Assembly: GCA_036897485.1 (NCBI GenBank)
Contig: JAYMTF010000174.1
Coordinates: forward strand, 1-47,469
Reading direction: 5' to 3'
From: Pelargonium nanum
Lineage: Eukaryota > Streptophyta > Magnoliopsida > Geraniales > Geraniaceae
DNA: 47,469 bases
Part shown: in pieces, positions 22,578 to 34,249 of the stretch
Layout: every line of letters starts with the position of its first letter
Position numbering within the stretch: the first letter of the stretch is position 1
Notes under the pieces: model-generated
Databases searched by the model: none
Told to the model about the DNA's origin: nothing
Seen by the model: the letters and a program-made list of their open reading frames with translations, nothing else
Program-made: the position numbers and the translations under genes

Positions 22578-25023
22578 TCACTGTGTATGATGAAGATGTG
22601 CATAGTACAGCATTCCAGGCGGCTGGAGAGGCCGGAAACTAGGAGGCGCCGGAGGTGACTGCTGAGCTATTTGCACGGGTTGCTGAGTCAATGGCACCAT
22701 TGGGCTCACCATATGTGGTGGGGGAGGTGGTGGCCCGGGTGGCAAGGTCGGTATGCTACCATACCCATAAGGCGCCATGACCCCTCCCGATGGTTGCATG
22801 TACTGTTGTGGTTGTGGATTAGGGAGCATGTGATACTGGGGCTGGGAGGTCGGAGCTTGGTTCTGAATCATCGGTTGGGGCAATAAAACGGATTGGTATG
22901 GGTTGTTCGGTTGGGGAGTGTGAGGCTGCGCGGGCATGAACACGTTGGGATCGGATATTGCCATTGGATTCTCGGGTTTCAACATTGAGTTGGAAGATGG
23001 ATTGACGGGTACAGATGGGTATGAGCTCGTTACTGTCGAGGCCTTGGCCATTGCTGCTTTCTTGGCCTCTTCGGCTGCGAATGAGGAGAGAACAGAGGTC
23101 ATTATCATTTGGGATGAGCTTGATGCTGCGAGCTTGTCTGCAACCTCAGCGGCAATGGCTGCTGGTGTCTTCTTGGGCGTTTGTCCCGATTTTGTGTTTG
23201 CGTCTGACGGTGGTGTAGATGCGGTGGATGGTTTTGATACATAATCCTCGTCATCGAGCCGCTTCCTCATGATTCTGGCTTCCTCTGCCTGCGCCTCTGC
23301 TTGCTGAAATCGACAAAAAGATGCGTTAAAATAAGGTTCGGCTTTCATTTATCAGAAAACATTGAGATATATCTTGATGGTACAATAAATTTCATGCTCA
23401 AAGATCAACCGAAAGGACTAATGTTGTCAATGGTACACAAAAACTTAGGTCTGATGCCCAACTTGGTACATGAAACTTTGAAAAGATCAGTTTAGTACAT
23501 AAACTTTCCATTTATAACCAAATTTGAGCACAAACTTTGGTATTCATCGATGGTCTCATTTGATGGGGTTCAATATAGTACGGTAACCGGTGATCATCAT
23601 CGGGCCCACAAGTATACAATTTATCCATAGGGTTCAATGAATCGCTACATAGTGGCAATATCAAGTATATAGTCCTTGTGAAGAAGGTAACTTCATAGTA
23701 ATTATTAGGAAAAGACCAAAAGTGCATACCTGAATCTGATTTCGAACATTCTCCAGTTCGGATTCCTGAAGTTACATTAGAAAGTAAGAATATGAAAATG
23801 CACAAGTCATCTAAATCATTTAATATCAAGCTATCAACTAAATCTTCGTGGATAAATAAAGAACGGAATGATCAAATACCTGCTCATGTAAAGCTTCTTT
23901 TAACTGAGACACAAGCACTAATCTACTCGCTTCGACTGATTTAAGTTTCTCGATGCTCTGTTTCAAAATATTCTCTTCATCTTCCAGTTCTTTGGACAAA
24001 GTTTTTCGCTTTGGATCCTTTGCTGAACAAGAAAGTGAGCTCATGTTATAAGAATAGCACAATAAGCTTTAGATGTAGAACTGGCAATTAGGACCCGAAT
24101 ATGCAGGTGCCCGCGAAATCCGAAACGTGTCCAAATAATTTCTGAGTAGGGTTTGAGGTTGGAGAGCACAGATTGTGGCGGGCAACCAAGCATTTTCTAT
24201 GCAAAACCCAAACTACAGGAACTTGCATCTCTTGCCCAAATTGCCAGCTCTATTTAGAAGTTCTTTAGACATGACGACATGTCGACAACAACATAGGTCA
24301 CGATTCTTTCCGAGTATCTACTATAATATAGTGGGTAAACTTCATGGCTTTTCAGCATACCTTTACTACACGCAACATCAACATCTTTCTCCATCCTCCT
24401 CACACGCTGACCCGCAGACTTGCACTTACTCATCCCCGCATCTTCATTTGAATGTTCGCTGAGCACCATGTGAAAAGCCGATACTATTTTTTCAGCAGTT
24501 CCACCAATGGACAATTTCTGTCTTGCAAAGGAATGATTCAGCAGTTGCATTTGCGTAAAACGGAATATACATGAAGGCACAAACATAACTATCTATATAA
24601 ACAGAAGTCCGAAGACGAAACACGAGAGAAGAAAAATAAAGGCCGTGGCTCTTACGGTTTTTATGGACCGTGAATCCCTTCTCATAATTTTGACAGAACG
24701 AGAACGTTTCTTGCTGAACTCCAAGGGTGGAGGCACTTCATCCCCGAGCATTAGTTCTTTGATGCTCCGTGCATGAGATCCAAATACCTTCCTCTCTTCC
24801 CATACATCAAACTGATAATTGCACGAGCATTAGTTTGTTACATTACGTTGCTTACTTCACTTTTAGAACAAAAATGACCCAATAGCATATTACAAGCCAC
24901 AAGTATAGTATAACCCAAAAATCTTCAATTGAACTGAGGACATAAGATACACTAAACTGATTTACTTAGAGCTACGTTTTAGCATCCTGATTCATCATAG
25001 ATCAATTTAGAAGTGGATATATC

Positions 25024-25067
<44 letters not shown>

Positions 25068-26480
25068 TTGTAGGCAGAGTGAAGTGTCACAAGTGTCTAA
25101 ATTAGGTGCCATAACAAAACATGGAAGGGACTCACCAATTTTGAAACCGCCCTATTTCCACGTTCATCATTCTTCTCAATGACATCTTTAAGTGCACCCG
25201 GAAGAACCTTCCAGAATTCAGTGACAAATTCTTTCCCGTTACGCTTGCTATTCTGTAGAATATCGTTTGCAAGATACAAAAGAGCAATTTTTTGCACCAT
25301 CTCTGAATTGTGAAACTGCTTATCCCATGTAGTGACAACCTGTTGGGCTTTGTTTCGGTGAAATATACACCAATGTGATGTAGCTATTGAGAAGCGTTAA
25401 GATAACAAGTAGGTTCACAGAAGATGAAACATATAAGCAAAAAACACGCGTATGAACACGAGCATTCCGTATTATCAACTAGACAGGCGAAGAAAATGGA
25501 AAATTTCCCATTATCAACAGCCATTGAGTTTGAAACTTACAGTCGAGTTTAACAAGGCTATTACCAAACTTGACAACCAACATGACCCCAATATGAAAAT
25601 CTCTTAGCCACATTCTTGCAAAACACACAAGACCGTGCACTATAGATTTAAAATTTTATGCAGTGAAGTACATAATATACCGAATCAAATAAGGACCAAA
25701 AGGCATTGCGAATTGCAAAAACAAAAACAATACTAGGCCTATGACCAAATTAAGCGAGCAATGTGTAATAGAACACAAGATCATTTCCGTTCAACAAGAC
25801 AGGTGAAGAACATGGAAATTTTCCATTATCAACTAACATAAAGTTCAAAACTTACGGTTGAGTTTAACAAGTCTAATACCAAATTCGCAGCCAACATAAC
25901 CCCCAATATGAAAATCTCTGAACCACATTCATGTTAATGGTAAAAAAAATCTCACAGTTTAGATTCATGCACATACACTAAAACACACAAGATCATGCAC
26001 TATATAGATTCTATATTCTATCCAGTAAAGTAAATAAAACACCAAATCGAATAAGAATCAAACGTGCATTGTGAATTGCATAAACAGAAATAACACTAGG
26101 CCTCAGATCAAATTAAGCGAGCAGAGTGTAATAGAACACAAGATCATTCCGTTCAACTAAGCGGGCAAAGAACATGGAAACTTTCCATAATCAACAAACA
26201 TAAAGTTCAGAACTCACAGTTCAAACACGACGCCAATACAAAAATCTCTTGGCCACATTCAAGCTAAAGGTAAAATATTCCCACAATTAAGATTCATGCA
26301 CATACACTAAAACACACAAGATCATGCACTGTGTAAATTCAATATTCTACGCAGCAAAGTAAACAAAACACCGAATCAAACCAGAACCGATAAACAAAGG
26401 ATACTTTCAATACACTGCTGTGTGCTTTCGACCTTCGAAAGCATGTCAGCGAGTATCTGCTCGCTGAAAACACTAGTCAT
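22578..26480 (-). CDS. CID-domain (RPRD1/CREPT-like) protein binding the RNA polymerase II CTD
   Basis: Seven minus-strand exons (26480-26405, 25383-25136, 24811-24656, 24517-24361, 24022-23880, 23765-23730, 23303-22578) give 513 residues, all in frame. The N-terminus (MTSVFSEQILADMLSKV...) through VWEERKVFGS (about residues 1-120) is a CTD-interacting domain with the conserved LYLANDILQNS. A basic stretch (SKKRSRSVK) follows. Then comes a helical CREPT/RPRD-type coiled coil (about 165-300), including MEKDVDVACSKAKDPKR and a Glu/Gln-rich run. The C-terminal 200 residues are rich in Pro, Gln and Met, with PPGPPPPPP. CID proteins bind the phosphorylated CTD and influence phosphatases and transcript processing. 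The Arabidopsis counterpart, from memory At5g10060, is annotated ENTH/VHS because CID and VHS folds are alike. Confidence 0.93.
23395..23640. repeat. Probable decayed repeat in the last CID intron
   Basis: Recurring phrases such as TTGGTACATGAAACTTTG and TTTAGTACATAAACTTTCC are typical of abundant degenerate plant repeats. No terminal repeats could be defined. Confidence 0.3.
25024..25067. repeat. Compound (AT)n(GA)n microsatellite
   Basis: About ten AT units run directly into about twelve GA units, within the second intron of the CID gene. Confidence 0.9.
25460..26400. repeat. Two and a half tandem ~350-bp units filling CID intron 1
   Basis: Units begin near 25460, 25798 and 26158. They share AGAACATGGAAA, CATTATCAACTAAC, CAATATGAAAATCTCT, CACACAAGATCATGCACT, AATACTAGGCCT and AATAGAACACAAGATCATT. 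Copies 2 and 3 share an extra segment (TTAGATTCATGCACATACAC) that copy 1 lacks, and copy 3 is partial. Together they fill nearly all of the 1021-bp intron. Confidence 0.85.
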
Positions 26481-26573
26481 CCCACCCCAACACCGTTTAA
26501 ATCAATCCACAAACACACTAATCTTCAAAAAAACCTCCAAGAAGAACTCGAATCAACCCAAATAAACCCTAAT

Positions 26574-26582
26574 TCGAGCAAG
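26574..26582. promoter_or_regulatory. Telo-box AAACCCTAA in the CID gene leader
   Basis: AAACCCTAA on the plus strand lies 94 bp upstream of the CID ATG. Telo-boxes are common near start sites of plant genes for RNA processing and translation. A matching box occurs at the divergent ACINUS gene. Confidence 0.4.
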
Positions 26583-26999
26583 CGAGTGACCAAAGTTTCG
26601 ACCTTTAACCAAGAAACCAATGCAAGGAGCTTCAATTACCAAACCATGGACCTTAAATTCCCTAATTAAGCGAATGCCGAGAACTGGGTCGCTCTAATTC
26701 TTCGAGAAACGAACTGGGTTGGCACCAGAACAACAAGAAACGACGACGTGTGAGCAAATCAGAAGAAGCTATGAGGACGATGGAATGGGGGGTTTTGTGA
26801 GAGACGAATAGGGTTTTGTTTGGGTTGGAGAGGTCGGAGACGAGCCGTGGAGGTTTCTGTGGAACCCTAGAAACCGCTCCTGCAAAAAAAGAAACGCTAT
26901 TGAATGATGAATCGGAGACAGAGTTGGTGTTGCAGAGAGAGAGAGGGGTTTTGGGGAATTTTTTAGATGTGATTTTTGGGCATATTTGGCGCAAACTAT

Positions 27000-27770
27000 G
27001 AAACGAGGTTTTTATTATTATATTATATTATTCTTTATGGTTCAATCTAGAGCCGACAATTTGAACCGAACTGCGGGCATACGAACCATAATTATGTGGG
27101 TTTCGGTCACACGTAGAGCTATCAATTTAGAGTGGTCCTGTTTCGAATTTTTGGCATAAAGTGGACGTAATTTCGTTGTTTTATCTGACCTGGCCAATTT
27201 CGGGTTGTGTTAGGTCGGGTAAAAGTATGTTCAAATGTCAGGTACCTGTAAATTCGGGTCCAAATTACCAACTATAGTGACTCAAACGTAGAGGAGATAG
27301 TTTGGTTTTTCGTTCAGATTCAAATTGATAAAGAGTGATTCAGTCTTATTCGCAAATGGTTTATAAACGGGTCTATTAGTGTAAAATGTATGAATTTGTT
27401 CGTTCTGATTTGCATTTTGTGGGATAATTATGACCTGTCTTGAAAATTAGTCAGATTTAATTATTGGATGTCCGTAAATTTGGACCCAAATTGACAGATT
27501 TTGAATCTGTTTTTTTTTCAGTGCAGAGAAAATTAGATAGAGAGAATTAATTTTTTCAATAAGTAATAAACAAAAATAATAAATCGGTTCGAATCAAAGT
27601 TGGACCGAAAATGAACCGGAAACAAATCGGTCTGGTCCAAAAACTCGGTGGGACCCAGTGAGTCCATCTCAAACGAATCAGGGCCGTTGGATGGCAAATC
27701 AACGAAACCCCACAGAGATCACGAGGGCATTTTCGTCATTTCAAGTACAAAATCAGCAAATTTAGATGAA
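27000..27770. other. Divergent promoter region between the CID and ACINUS genes
   Basis: The two genes are head to head. The spacer is invaded by degenerate repeats (27047-27280 and probably to 27500). The 27600-27770 stretch just before the ACINUS leader is less repetitive and probably its proximal promoter. No TATA box stands out. Confidence 0.45.
27047..27276. mobile_element. TIR element of the same family as 7336-7548, possibly nested
   Basis: The left end CTAGAGCCGACAATTTGAAC (27047) pairs as an imperfect inverted repeat with GGTCCAAATTACCAACTATA (27258-27277). A second left-end-like phrase, TAGAGCTATCAATTTAGA, begins at about 27115, which suggests nested copies sharing one right end. 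No coding capacity. Confidence 0.45.
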
Positions 27771-27815
27771 CAGCCCCTCCTCTCCTCATATCTTCTTCTC
27801 AGTTCTCGATAGCAA

Positions 27816-27824
27816 AAACCCTAA
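27816..27824 (+). promoter_or_regulatory. Telo-box AAACCCTAA at the ACINUS 5' end
   Basis: AAACCCTAA sits in a TTCTTCTC-rich context typical of a plant transcription start region, about 400 bp before the leader donor at 28225. Confidence 0.45.
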
Positions 27825-28690
27825 AAAGCTCCCATCTCTTCCCAAAATCTGCACCTAAACCCCCCAAAAAAAATCCCAAGAAAATCGCCAAAATCTGAAC
27901 TTGCATTCTGGGCTCTTCTCGTTGGCCGTCGCATTGCTCTGTATTTTGATTTTGTTTTTCGTGTTTTCTTTGGTTTAGGTTTTTGTATTTTTTTTTGTTT
28001 TCTGTTTCAGGAAACGGAATCGGAAACAATTGGAAGCTGATTTGTTTTGGGTGTTTCTGTTTTGGGGTTTTCTTGTTTGGGTCTTCAATAGATGCGAGCT
28101 TTGAGGTTTTCTCTAATGGCCGGTTTTGTGATGTGGAATTAGGGTTTCGCGTATTCTGTTTTGAATCGTATAGAAGAGTGGAACTTGGCTGTGGTTTCTG
28201 CGAGCTTTGGAGCATTAATTGCTGGTAAGTAATGTTTATTTTCTTGATTTATGATTTATTTGTTCGGTTTTGAACAATTTGATGCATTTTTGGATTAGGG
28301 TTCTTATGTTGATATATGTGGTGTAAAATTTTATGCTGTGCTATTGCTTTTATTGTTTTGATTACGGTTCATGCATGAATTGATGGATTAAGGGGAAAAA
28401 AAGTAGCCTGTTGACATTTAATTGATTTGTTGTTCCTCTAGAGTTAGCCTCGAAAAACCTGAGGAATTCATGGACTGGAGTTATTAATATTTTTCTTTTT
28501 TGCTATTGAATAGCTGTTATAGGATTTGGTGTTTGCTTATTTGATATTGGGAATGTGGTATATTGGTTACTTTAAGTGAATGTGTGCTGGACATATGACA
28601 TTTTAGGACAACATTTACTTAATTTTGCATGCGTCATGCACTGGCAAAATTATCCAGATTTTGCTTTTAGTTGACTATGTGAGCTATGAG

Positions 28691-28950
28691 AGCATCTCTA
28701 ATGCAGCAGCTGAGAGAGGCGCGTTAAGAGTCTTGGAGCCTCTTTGGTGGAGGTGCTAGTGGGAGGTGATGCAAAGTGAAGGACCCGGTGCTAGTCCCCG
28801 CAATATTCCTCAATTTCACTTTCTGTCTCCTCTTGGCTCCCCTCGTAGTGGGTTCTAAGCACAGAAAAAAAGTTCAAAGAGGGTGCTAAGCTGTTTGCCT
28901 CACACACTCTCCTCTTAGCACCCAAGATAACTCTAAGCATTGGAGATGCT
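28691..28950. mobile_element. MITE in the ACINUS leader intron
   Basis: AGCATCTCTAATGC at the left end is matched by GCATTGGAGATGCT at the right end (13 of 14 in inverted orientation), about 260 bp apart. Subterminal text such as GAGAGAGGCGCGTTAAGAG is not found elsewhere in the window. AGCATCTCCAATGC-type ends are frequent in rosid MITEs. I could not define a clear target duplication, so the superfamily is left open. Confidence 0.65.
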
Positions 28951-29194
28951 TTGAGTGACCAATCTCTTGATATTTTTACAAGTTACTTCTTTATTTTGCA
29001 ATGCTCTTTGGTAATTAGTTTTTACTGTTTGCAGTTAACTATGTTCTACTTTTGTGTCAAGGGCTGGATGCTTTTTTTATTTCATTTATTTGAGTACCAA
29101 TTCCCTTTGTGGCGAGTTTCTCTATAACTGGCTGTTACTGAATGAAATGCTGTTTTCTAATCAGGGTTGTGAAGTTGAGTTTTATTTGGAAAAA

Positions 29195-32100
29195 ATGTCG
29201 TCGCCATATCCTGTTCTTGACAATCGACCAATTGATAACTGGAAGGTTACAGAGTTAAAAGAAGAGCTTAAGAGACGGAAATTGACAACCAAGGGTTTAA
29301 AGGAAGATTTGGTAAAACGGTTGGCTGAGGCTGTTCGCATTGAAAGGGAAAAAGAGGAGGCTCTTCGAATTGAAAATGAAAATGATGCGAAGAACGGGGA
29401 TAATGGTGTTGATTCAGTTCCCGATCCTGTAGTTGGGGTGGAAGTTTCAGATACCGATACAAGTCTCACTGAAACAGCTAAAAACATTGCAGATTGTGAC
29501 GATACTCAAAATGTCGAGGCAGATAATGTTGCAGTTAAAGTCGACATTAATGATAGTGTTGCAGCCTTGGGTCAAGAGGAAGCTAAAGAAGCAGATTCAT
29601 CAGTTGGTGCCAATTCTGCTGGGGTGGAAGCAAACTTGGTTGTTCATACCACTACTGTGGAAACTGTCATCACAGTCTCTGAGAGTGTGGTATCTGAAGT
29701 AGCATTAGATGGGCAAGATTCGAAGAACACAGAAACCCAGAAGGAGAATGGAGACTCAAAACCCCAACCAGAGGATGAGGATTCAAAACCTCAGCCAGCG
29801 GATGAGGATTCAAAGTCTGTGCAGGAGGATGAGGTATCAAAGCCCAAGCCAGAGGACGAGGTTTTAGAGTCTGCTCACAGGATTGTCATGCCCAACTCAT
29901 CTGCTCCGGACAACCAGGTATCAGAGGTCAGCCCCACTTTAGGGTCTCAAGTAAAATCTGATTCTATTTCTACTGATTCTGTGTCAATTAATGAAAAGAT
30001 TGAACTAAAGGATAACATAATTGCTGATAATGTCAAATTAGAACTAGACGTTGTTAAGTCAGAGATGGTGGAACCATCATCCAGTAATGTTGACCCAGTT
30101 GGTGGCGAGTTACATCCAATGGATGTTGAAGAGCCACATGAGAACAAAACATCTGTTGAAGCAAAAGATGGCAACAATGCTGCAAATGCAGACATGAGCA
30201 AGAAAATTGATACTGTGGATGTAGGTTATTCAGAAAAGTTAAATTTAGACAGAAGTTCTGGTGATGATTCCATGGAAGAGGATGTCGTAGAGACTACCAA
30301 GCACATTGATTCGAAGTATAATTCTGATGATATGGTAGATAGGAATGAGAAAACTGAAGAGCCTGTTGCTAATGAGGAAACTCCTGTTGATGTTGTGGGG
30401 GATGGTTTATCTTTAGATAAGGACATCCATGTTGAGAGCACAAATCGTACTGCTGTGCCTGTTTTAAATGAGGAAAGTTCTTTTGCAACTCCTGCTGAGA
30501 AAAGGAAGCACAATGGTAAATGTTGCACCTATTTTGCTTATCCTTTTTTCCCCTCTGTTCTAATTTTGTTGTGTCATTGATAATCAGCTGACATTCCTTG
30601 TTGAGGTTTTTATTCACACATCATTTGATACGGAAAAGCACTATTACATGTGAACTTATTGGTTGTGGATTGATTTTATTCACTATATGAGCCTGAGCTT
30701 ATGATTCGTTACTAATCTTAATGAAAGTGTTAAGCTAGCCTACTCTAAGAGGAGGATGTGTAGAATCTGGTCTTCAATTATTTTGCCTTGAAAATCAGGA
30801 GGTGTGGTAGGGTCATATTATGAACATGTTATGGTCACAACTGCAGATGGTTGGCGACATTGATAAAAGAATTGGGGGAAAAGTTGTCGGTACTATTGTA
30901 GCTTCAACATTATATATAATATACACAATCATTAGGATGCCATGTAGAATCTTTCATAGTTGTATATGTATGTTTCCTCTTTCCTTTTGTTCCTTTACTC
31001 TAATAATAAAACAATGTTAGTTTATTTTTATTTTGAAAGTAAGAATCGGAAAGAGAGATATGATGTGTAGTCCCTATATGCCTTTTAGGTTATGCAAATG
31101 GACTAATTTTACGGAAAAAAAAACTTATATGCTACTAGTTTTTATGTGTTTCCTTTACAAAGTTTTGGAGTGGATGGTATGGTCAATAAGAATGAGATGA
31201 AAGGAGCTTGTGTGTGACAATCTAAACTATTGTAAAACCAAATCCTTCTTGAAATTGGCATTTCTGTATTATTTGAGTGATGTGCTCTATTATCTTGGCC
31301 ATTATTCATTGGAAATGGCACCTTGCATTTTCATATATTTCCACGAATTTCTTCGGTTCATGTTTATAATTTCTGATTGAAGTATATGTATGGACTCTGT
31401 AAACTGTTGTCTAGATCAAGAAGCTGTGGGTAGTAGCGAGCCTTTAAAACGACAACGAAGATGGAACTCTGAAAGTGTGAAAGTCCCAGAATCACAAAGC
31501 CTTAATCATACTACACCTACTACCACTCCAAAGGATGCATTCCAATCTACTTCTTTCAAGCGCAGCTTCTCCATGTCAGACTCCAAAACCAACGACGATG
31601 CACCTAAGGAGCGTGTCGGTGAGTTATTATTAGTTTAATTAGATTCAGATATTTACAGCACATTTAAGAGAACTACTAACGGTTGGCTTTTATTTTGATC
31701 CCTTGGCAGTTCCACCATCGCAAAAGCCTCCTACTAATTCTCTTAGAATTGACCGTTTTCTGCGTCCTTTTACCTTGAAAGCTGTGCAAGAGCTTCTCGG
31801 CAAAACTGGCAATGTCTCTAGTTTCTGGATGGATCAGATCAAAACCCATTGCTATGTCACTGTAAGTTCGTAGCTGTCTTTTGACTCTCTTCCTCTCTGA
31901 TATGTTCATCTATTTTACTACTTCCGATTATGAAAAAGTGTTCTTTAGATGGAAAAAATTGTTCTGAAATAAGTGTCATTTAACAATTTCATTATAAAAA
32001 TGCACTGTACTTACCCATTATACCCCTATTTTTAGTTAATTAATACTACTGATTTAGTTTAAAAGAAAGGCATAATGAGTGAGTTTTAATAGAGTATGCA

Positions 32101-32981
32101 ATCAATTAAATAAGGTTAGTTTGGTCATTGCACATAATCCCTTAATTATTCTTATTGAATTCCCTTAAGGAGGCCCTTGTAAACTAAGGACCCTCGCCCT
32201 TTTATCTCGTAGAGTAATAACTTTAATAGATTAAGAGAAGCTGCTTTATTAATAGGTATAGAAGGTAGTGAGCTTTGAACTAGAAAATATGTTTAAGAGT
32301 ATTACGGTAGACTCTTAGGATCAGCAGATGGGAACATTTTTAAAAAACTTAAGTAGAAACAACACTTGTTCAGATATGGAGGTAATTTGTTTGTCTGCCT
32401 TAGAGTTACCGATATTCATCATTGTTCGTGTATGATTGGTGATTGGACCAACATGGTAATTTAATCCATTTTTTGTTTGAAAAATGACTTTGGTGATGCA
32501 GTATTCATCTGTTGAAGAGGCTACAGAGACTCGAAATGCTGTGTATAACCTTCAGTGGCCGCCCAATGGTGGTCGGCTTCTGGTTGCTGAATTTGTTGAG
32601 CCTCAGGAAGTGAAAATGCGAGTGGATGGTCTTCAATCTCCCGCGACACCGGTCAGTACCGCTCCTGCTGTTTCTGTAGTCCCTCCCGCTGCACAGCCAC
32701 CGATGCCTTCCCCTCGCCTACAGGCGCCTTCCCTTCGCCAACCAGCTCCTAGGCAGCAACCACTTCCACCGCCGCCGCCGCCACCCTCTTCACTCCCACC
32801 TGCAGCAAGAGAGCGGCTTCCTCCTCCTCCTCCACTCCCAACTCCACATGACCCTCCTATTGTCACTCTGGACGACCTCTTCCGGAAAACCCGAGCAACT
32901 CCTCGGATCTACTATTTACCTCTCTCCGAAGAACAAGTTGCAGCAAAACTCGCAGCGAAGGGTAAAAAGCCTCTCATCTAG
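29195..32981 (+). CDS. ACINUS: ACINUS homologue (SAP, RRM-like and RSB motif protein of the ASAP complex)
   Basis: Four exons (29195-30515, 31415-31618, 31710-31861, 32502-32981) encode 718 residues. A SAP domain (about 13-48, WKVTELKEELKRRKL, GLKEDLVKRLAEA) starts the protein. A long acidic, low-complexity region follows, with four 9-residue repeats at 187-222. Then come an RS/basic patch (LKRQRRWNSES), an RRM-like fold (about 516-592, LRIDRFLRPFTLKAVQELL to GGRLLVAEFVEP) and a Pro-rich linker. The C-terminal RSB motif (DDLFRKTRATPRIYYLPLSE) binds RNPS1 and SAP18 in the ASAP complex, which acts in splicing and at the exon junction complex. The ATG follows a 5' UTR acceptor at 29163; the leader exon ends at 28224. 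The Arabidopsis counterpart from memory is At4g39680. Confidence 0.92.
29753..29860 (+). repeat. Four 27-bp in-frame repeats in ACINUS exon 1
   Basis: Four 9-codon units read DSKPQPEDE, DSKPQPADE, DSKSVQEDE and VSKPKPEDE (residues 187-222). They lie in the acidic disordered region and are probably variable in copy number. Confidence 0.9.
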
Positions 32982-34160
32982 GGATCGATCAGGCTATCCT
33001 CTTTCCCTGACTGCTCGGGATTTTCTCATGACTTGGTCAGTATGTGTTCGATAATGGTAAAAAAACAAACAGTATCATGCTATTCCATCTTTGCAGGTCT
33101 GCAGGTTTGCTCTTAGGGGAGGAAGTTAGTTGCATGCACCGAGCTGAATGTTCGGGTTTTTTCCCGAAAATAGCTTTGGTTGAGACTAGTCGTATTTTGT
33201 CTTGGTACACACCTCAAACCAAAAACTTTCTTCGATAAAGATGAATCGAACTACCCATGATTACATCTTTTTTCATGCGAATTTCGATGTTTTTTTTCCG
33301 CTTTAAATTGTGAGAACCTGACTTCATATTGTGGATGTTTTTTTTTCAATAGGCTCTGGACTGAGATATGTAGAAACTGTGAGTTGATGATGAGTAGTGT
33401 AGTGTGTTGTTGGGCAATGTGTACACTGCCCTATGATATAACATTGATTTAGTGTAGTGCTTATATATTGAACAAAAGTGATTATGGTCTTGCAATTACA
33501 ATCTTATAATCTTGGTTTTGGTAATTTCAGTAATCCAATTCTGAATTTTCAAAGTTTTGAAATTTAACCAACTCTAATTTAGGGAACATAAATTTCATTT
33601 GAAATTAGTATTATATAAATTAATTTCTTTTTTCTTGTTAGTATATATGTTTTTAGAGGTCATGTCAGTACTACACAACACTCCAAGATTGGTCCATTAT
33701 TGCTCCAATTGCACAATGAGACAATACACAATTAGCAAATATTGCTCCTTTTTCCAATATTTAGAGAGGAGATGGTTACATCTTTGATGTTTTTTTCTTC
33801 CAGAAATTCCCATTAAAATAAAAATTCACTTAGAAAAATGTTTGTTACACAATTTTACACGCGACAGTCCGTTTTAAGTTATATTTTTTTTGAATTTAGC
33901 ACTTACTAATAAGATCGAAAATATTCGAATATGAAGAAAAACATTGTTTGATTTTTGTTTCTTAATTGTTCATTTTGTTTTGAATTAATATTAATTTTAT
34001 TTTTGTTTCAATTTGCCTTTAATAATCTATATTACTTCAATTTGGTCCTTTAACTATGCTTGTCAAATTAGGTTGACGTGATAAATTTTTTACTTTTTTC
34101 AAATGGGCCACTATGCGACGCTTAAGTTACAAAATTTACAAATGATACCATTTGGAATAA
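32982..34160. other. ACINUS 3' UTR and spacer
   Basis: The first few hundred bases are probably 3' UTR. From about 33550 onwards the DNA is AT-rich, and no frame resembles a protein. Confidence 0.4.
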
Positions 34161-34167
34161 AATTATA

Positions 34168-34246
34168 CTCCCTCCGTTCCAAAATAAGTGTCATGTTTAT
34201 CTATATTTTTTGTCCCAAAATGAGTGTCATTTTGGGACGGAGGAAG
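34168..34246. mobile_element. Very short Stowaway MITE (~79 bp)
   Basis: CTCCCTCCGTTCCAAAATAA at the left and TTTTGGGACGGAGGAAG at the right form the classical Stowaway terminal inverted repeat. TA precedes the left end; the right flank is CA, one change from TA. Little more than the two ends remains. Confidence 0.8.
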
Positions 34247-34249
34247 CAT

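Noticed and set aside
27983..28228. 81-codon frame in the ACINUS leader
   Set aside because: It begins with TTG rather than ATG, and it runs across the leader donor. It is treated as 5' UTR.
31935..32230. Possible third Stowaway element in ACINUS intron 3 (AAATAAGTGTCATTT at about 31967)
   Set aside because: I could not find matching terminal inverted repeats, so the similarity is limited to a short phrase.
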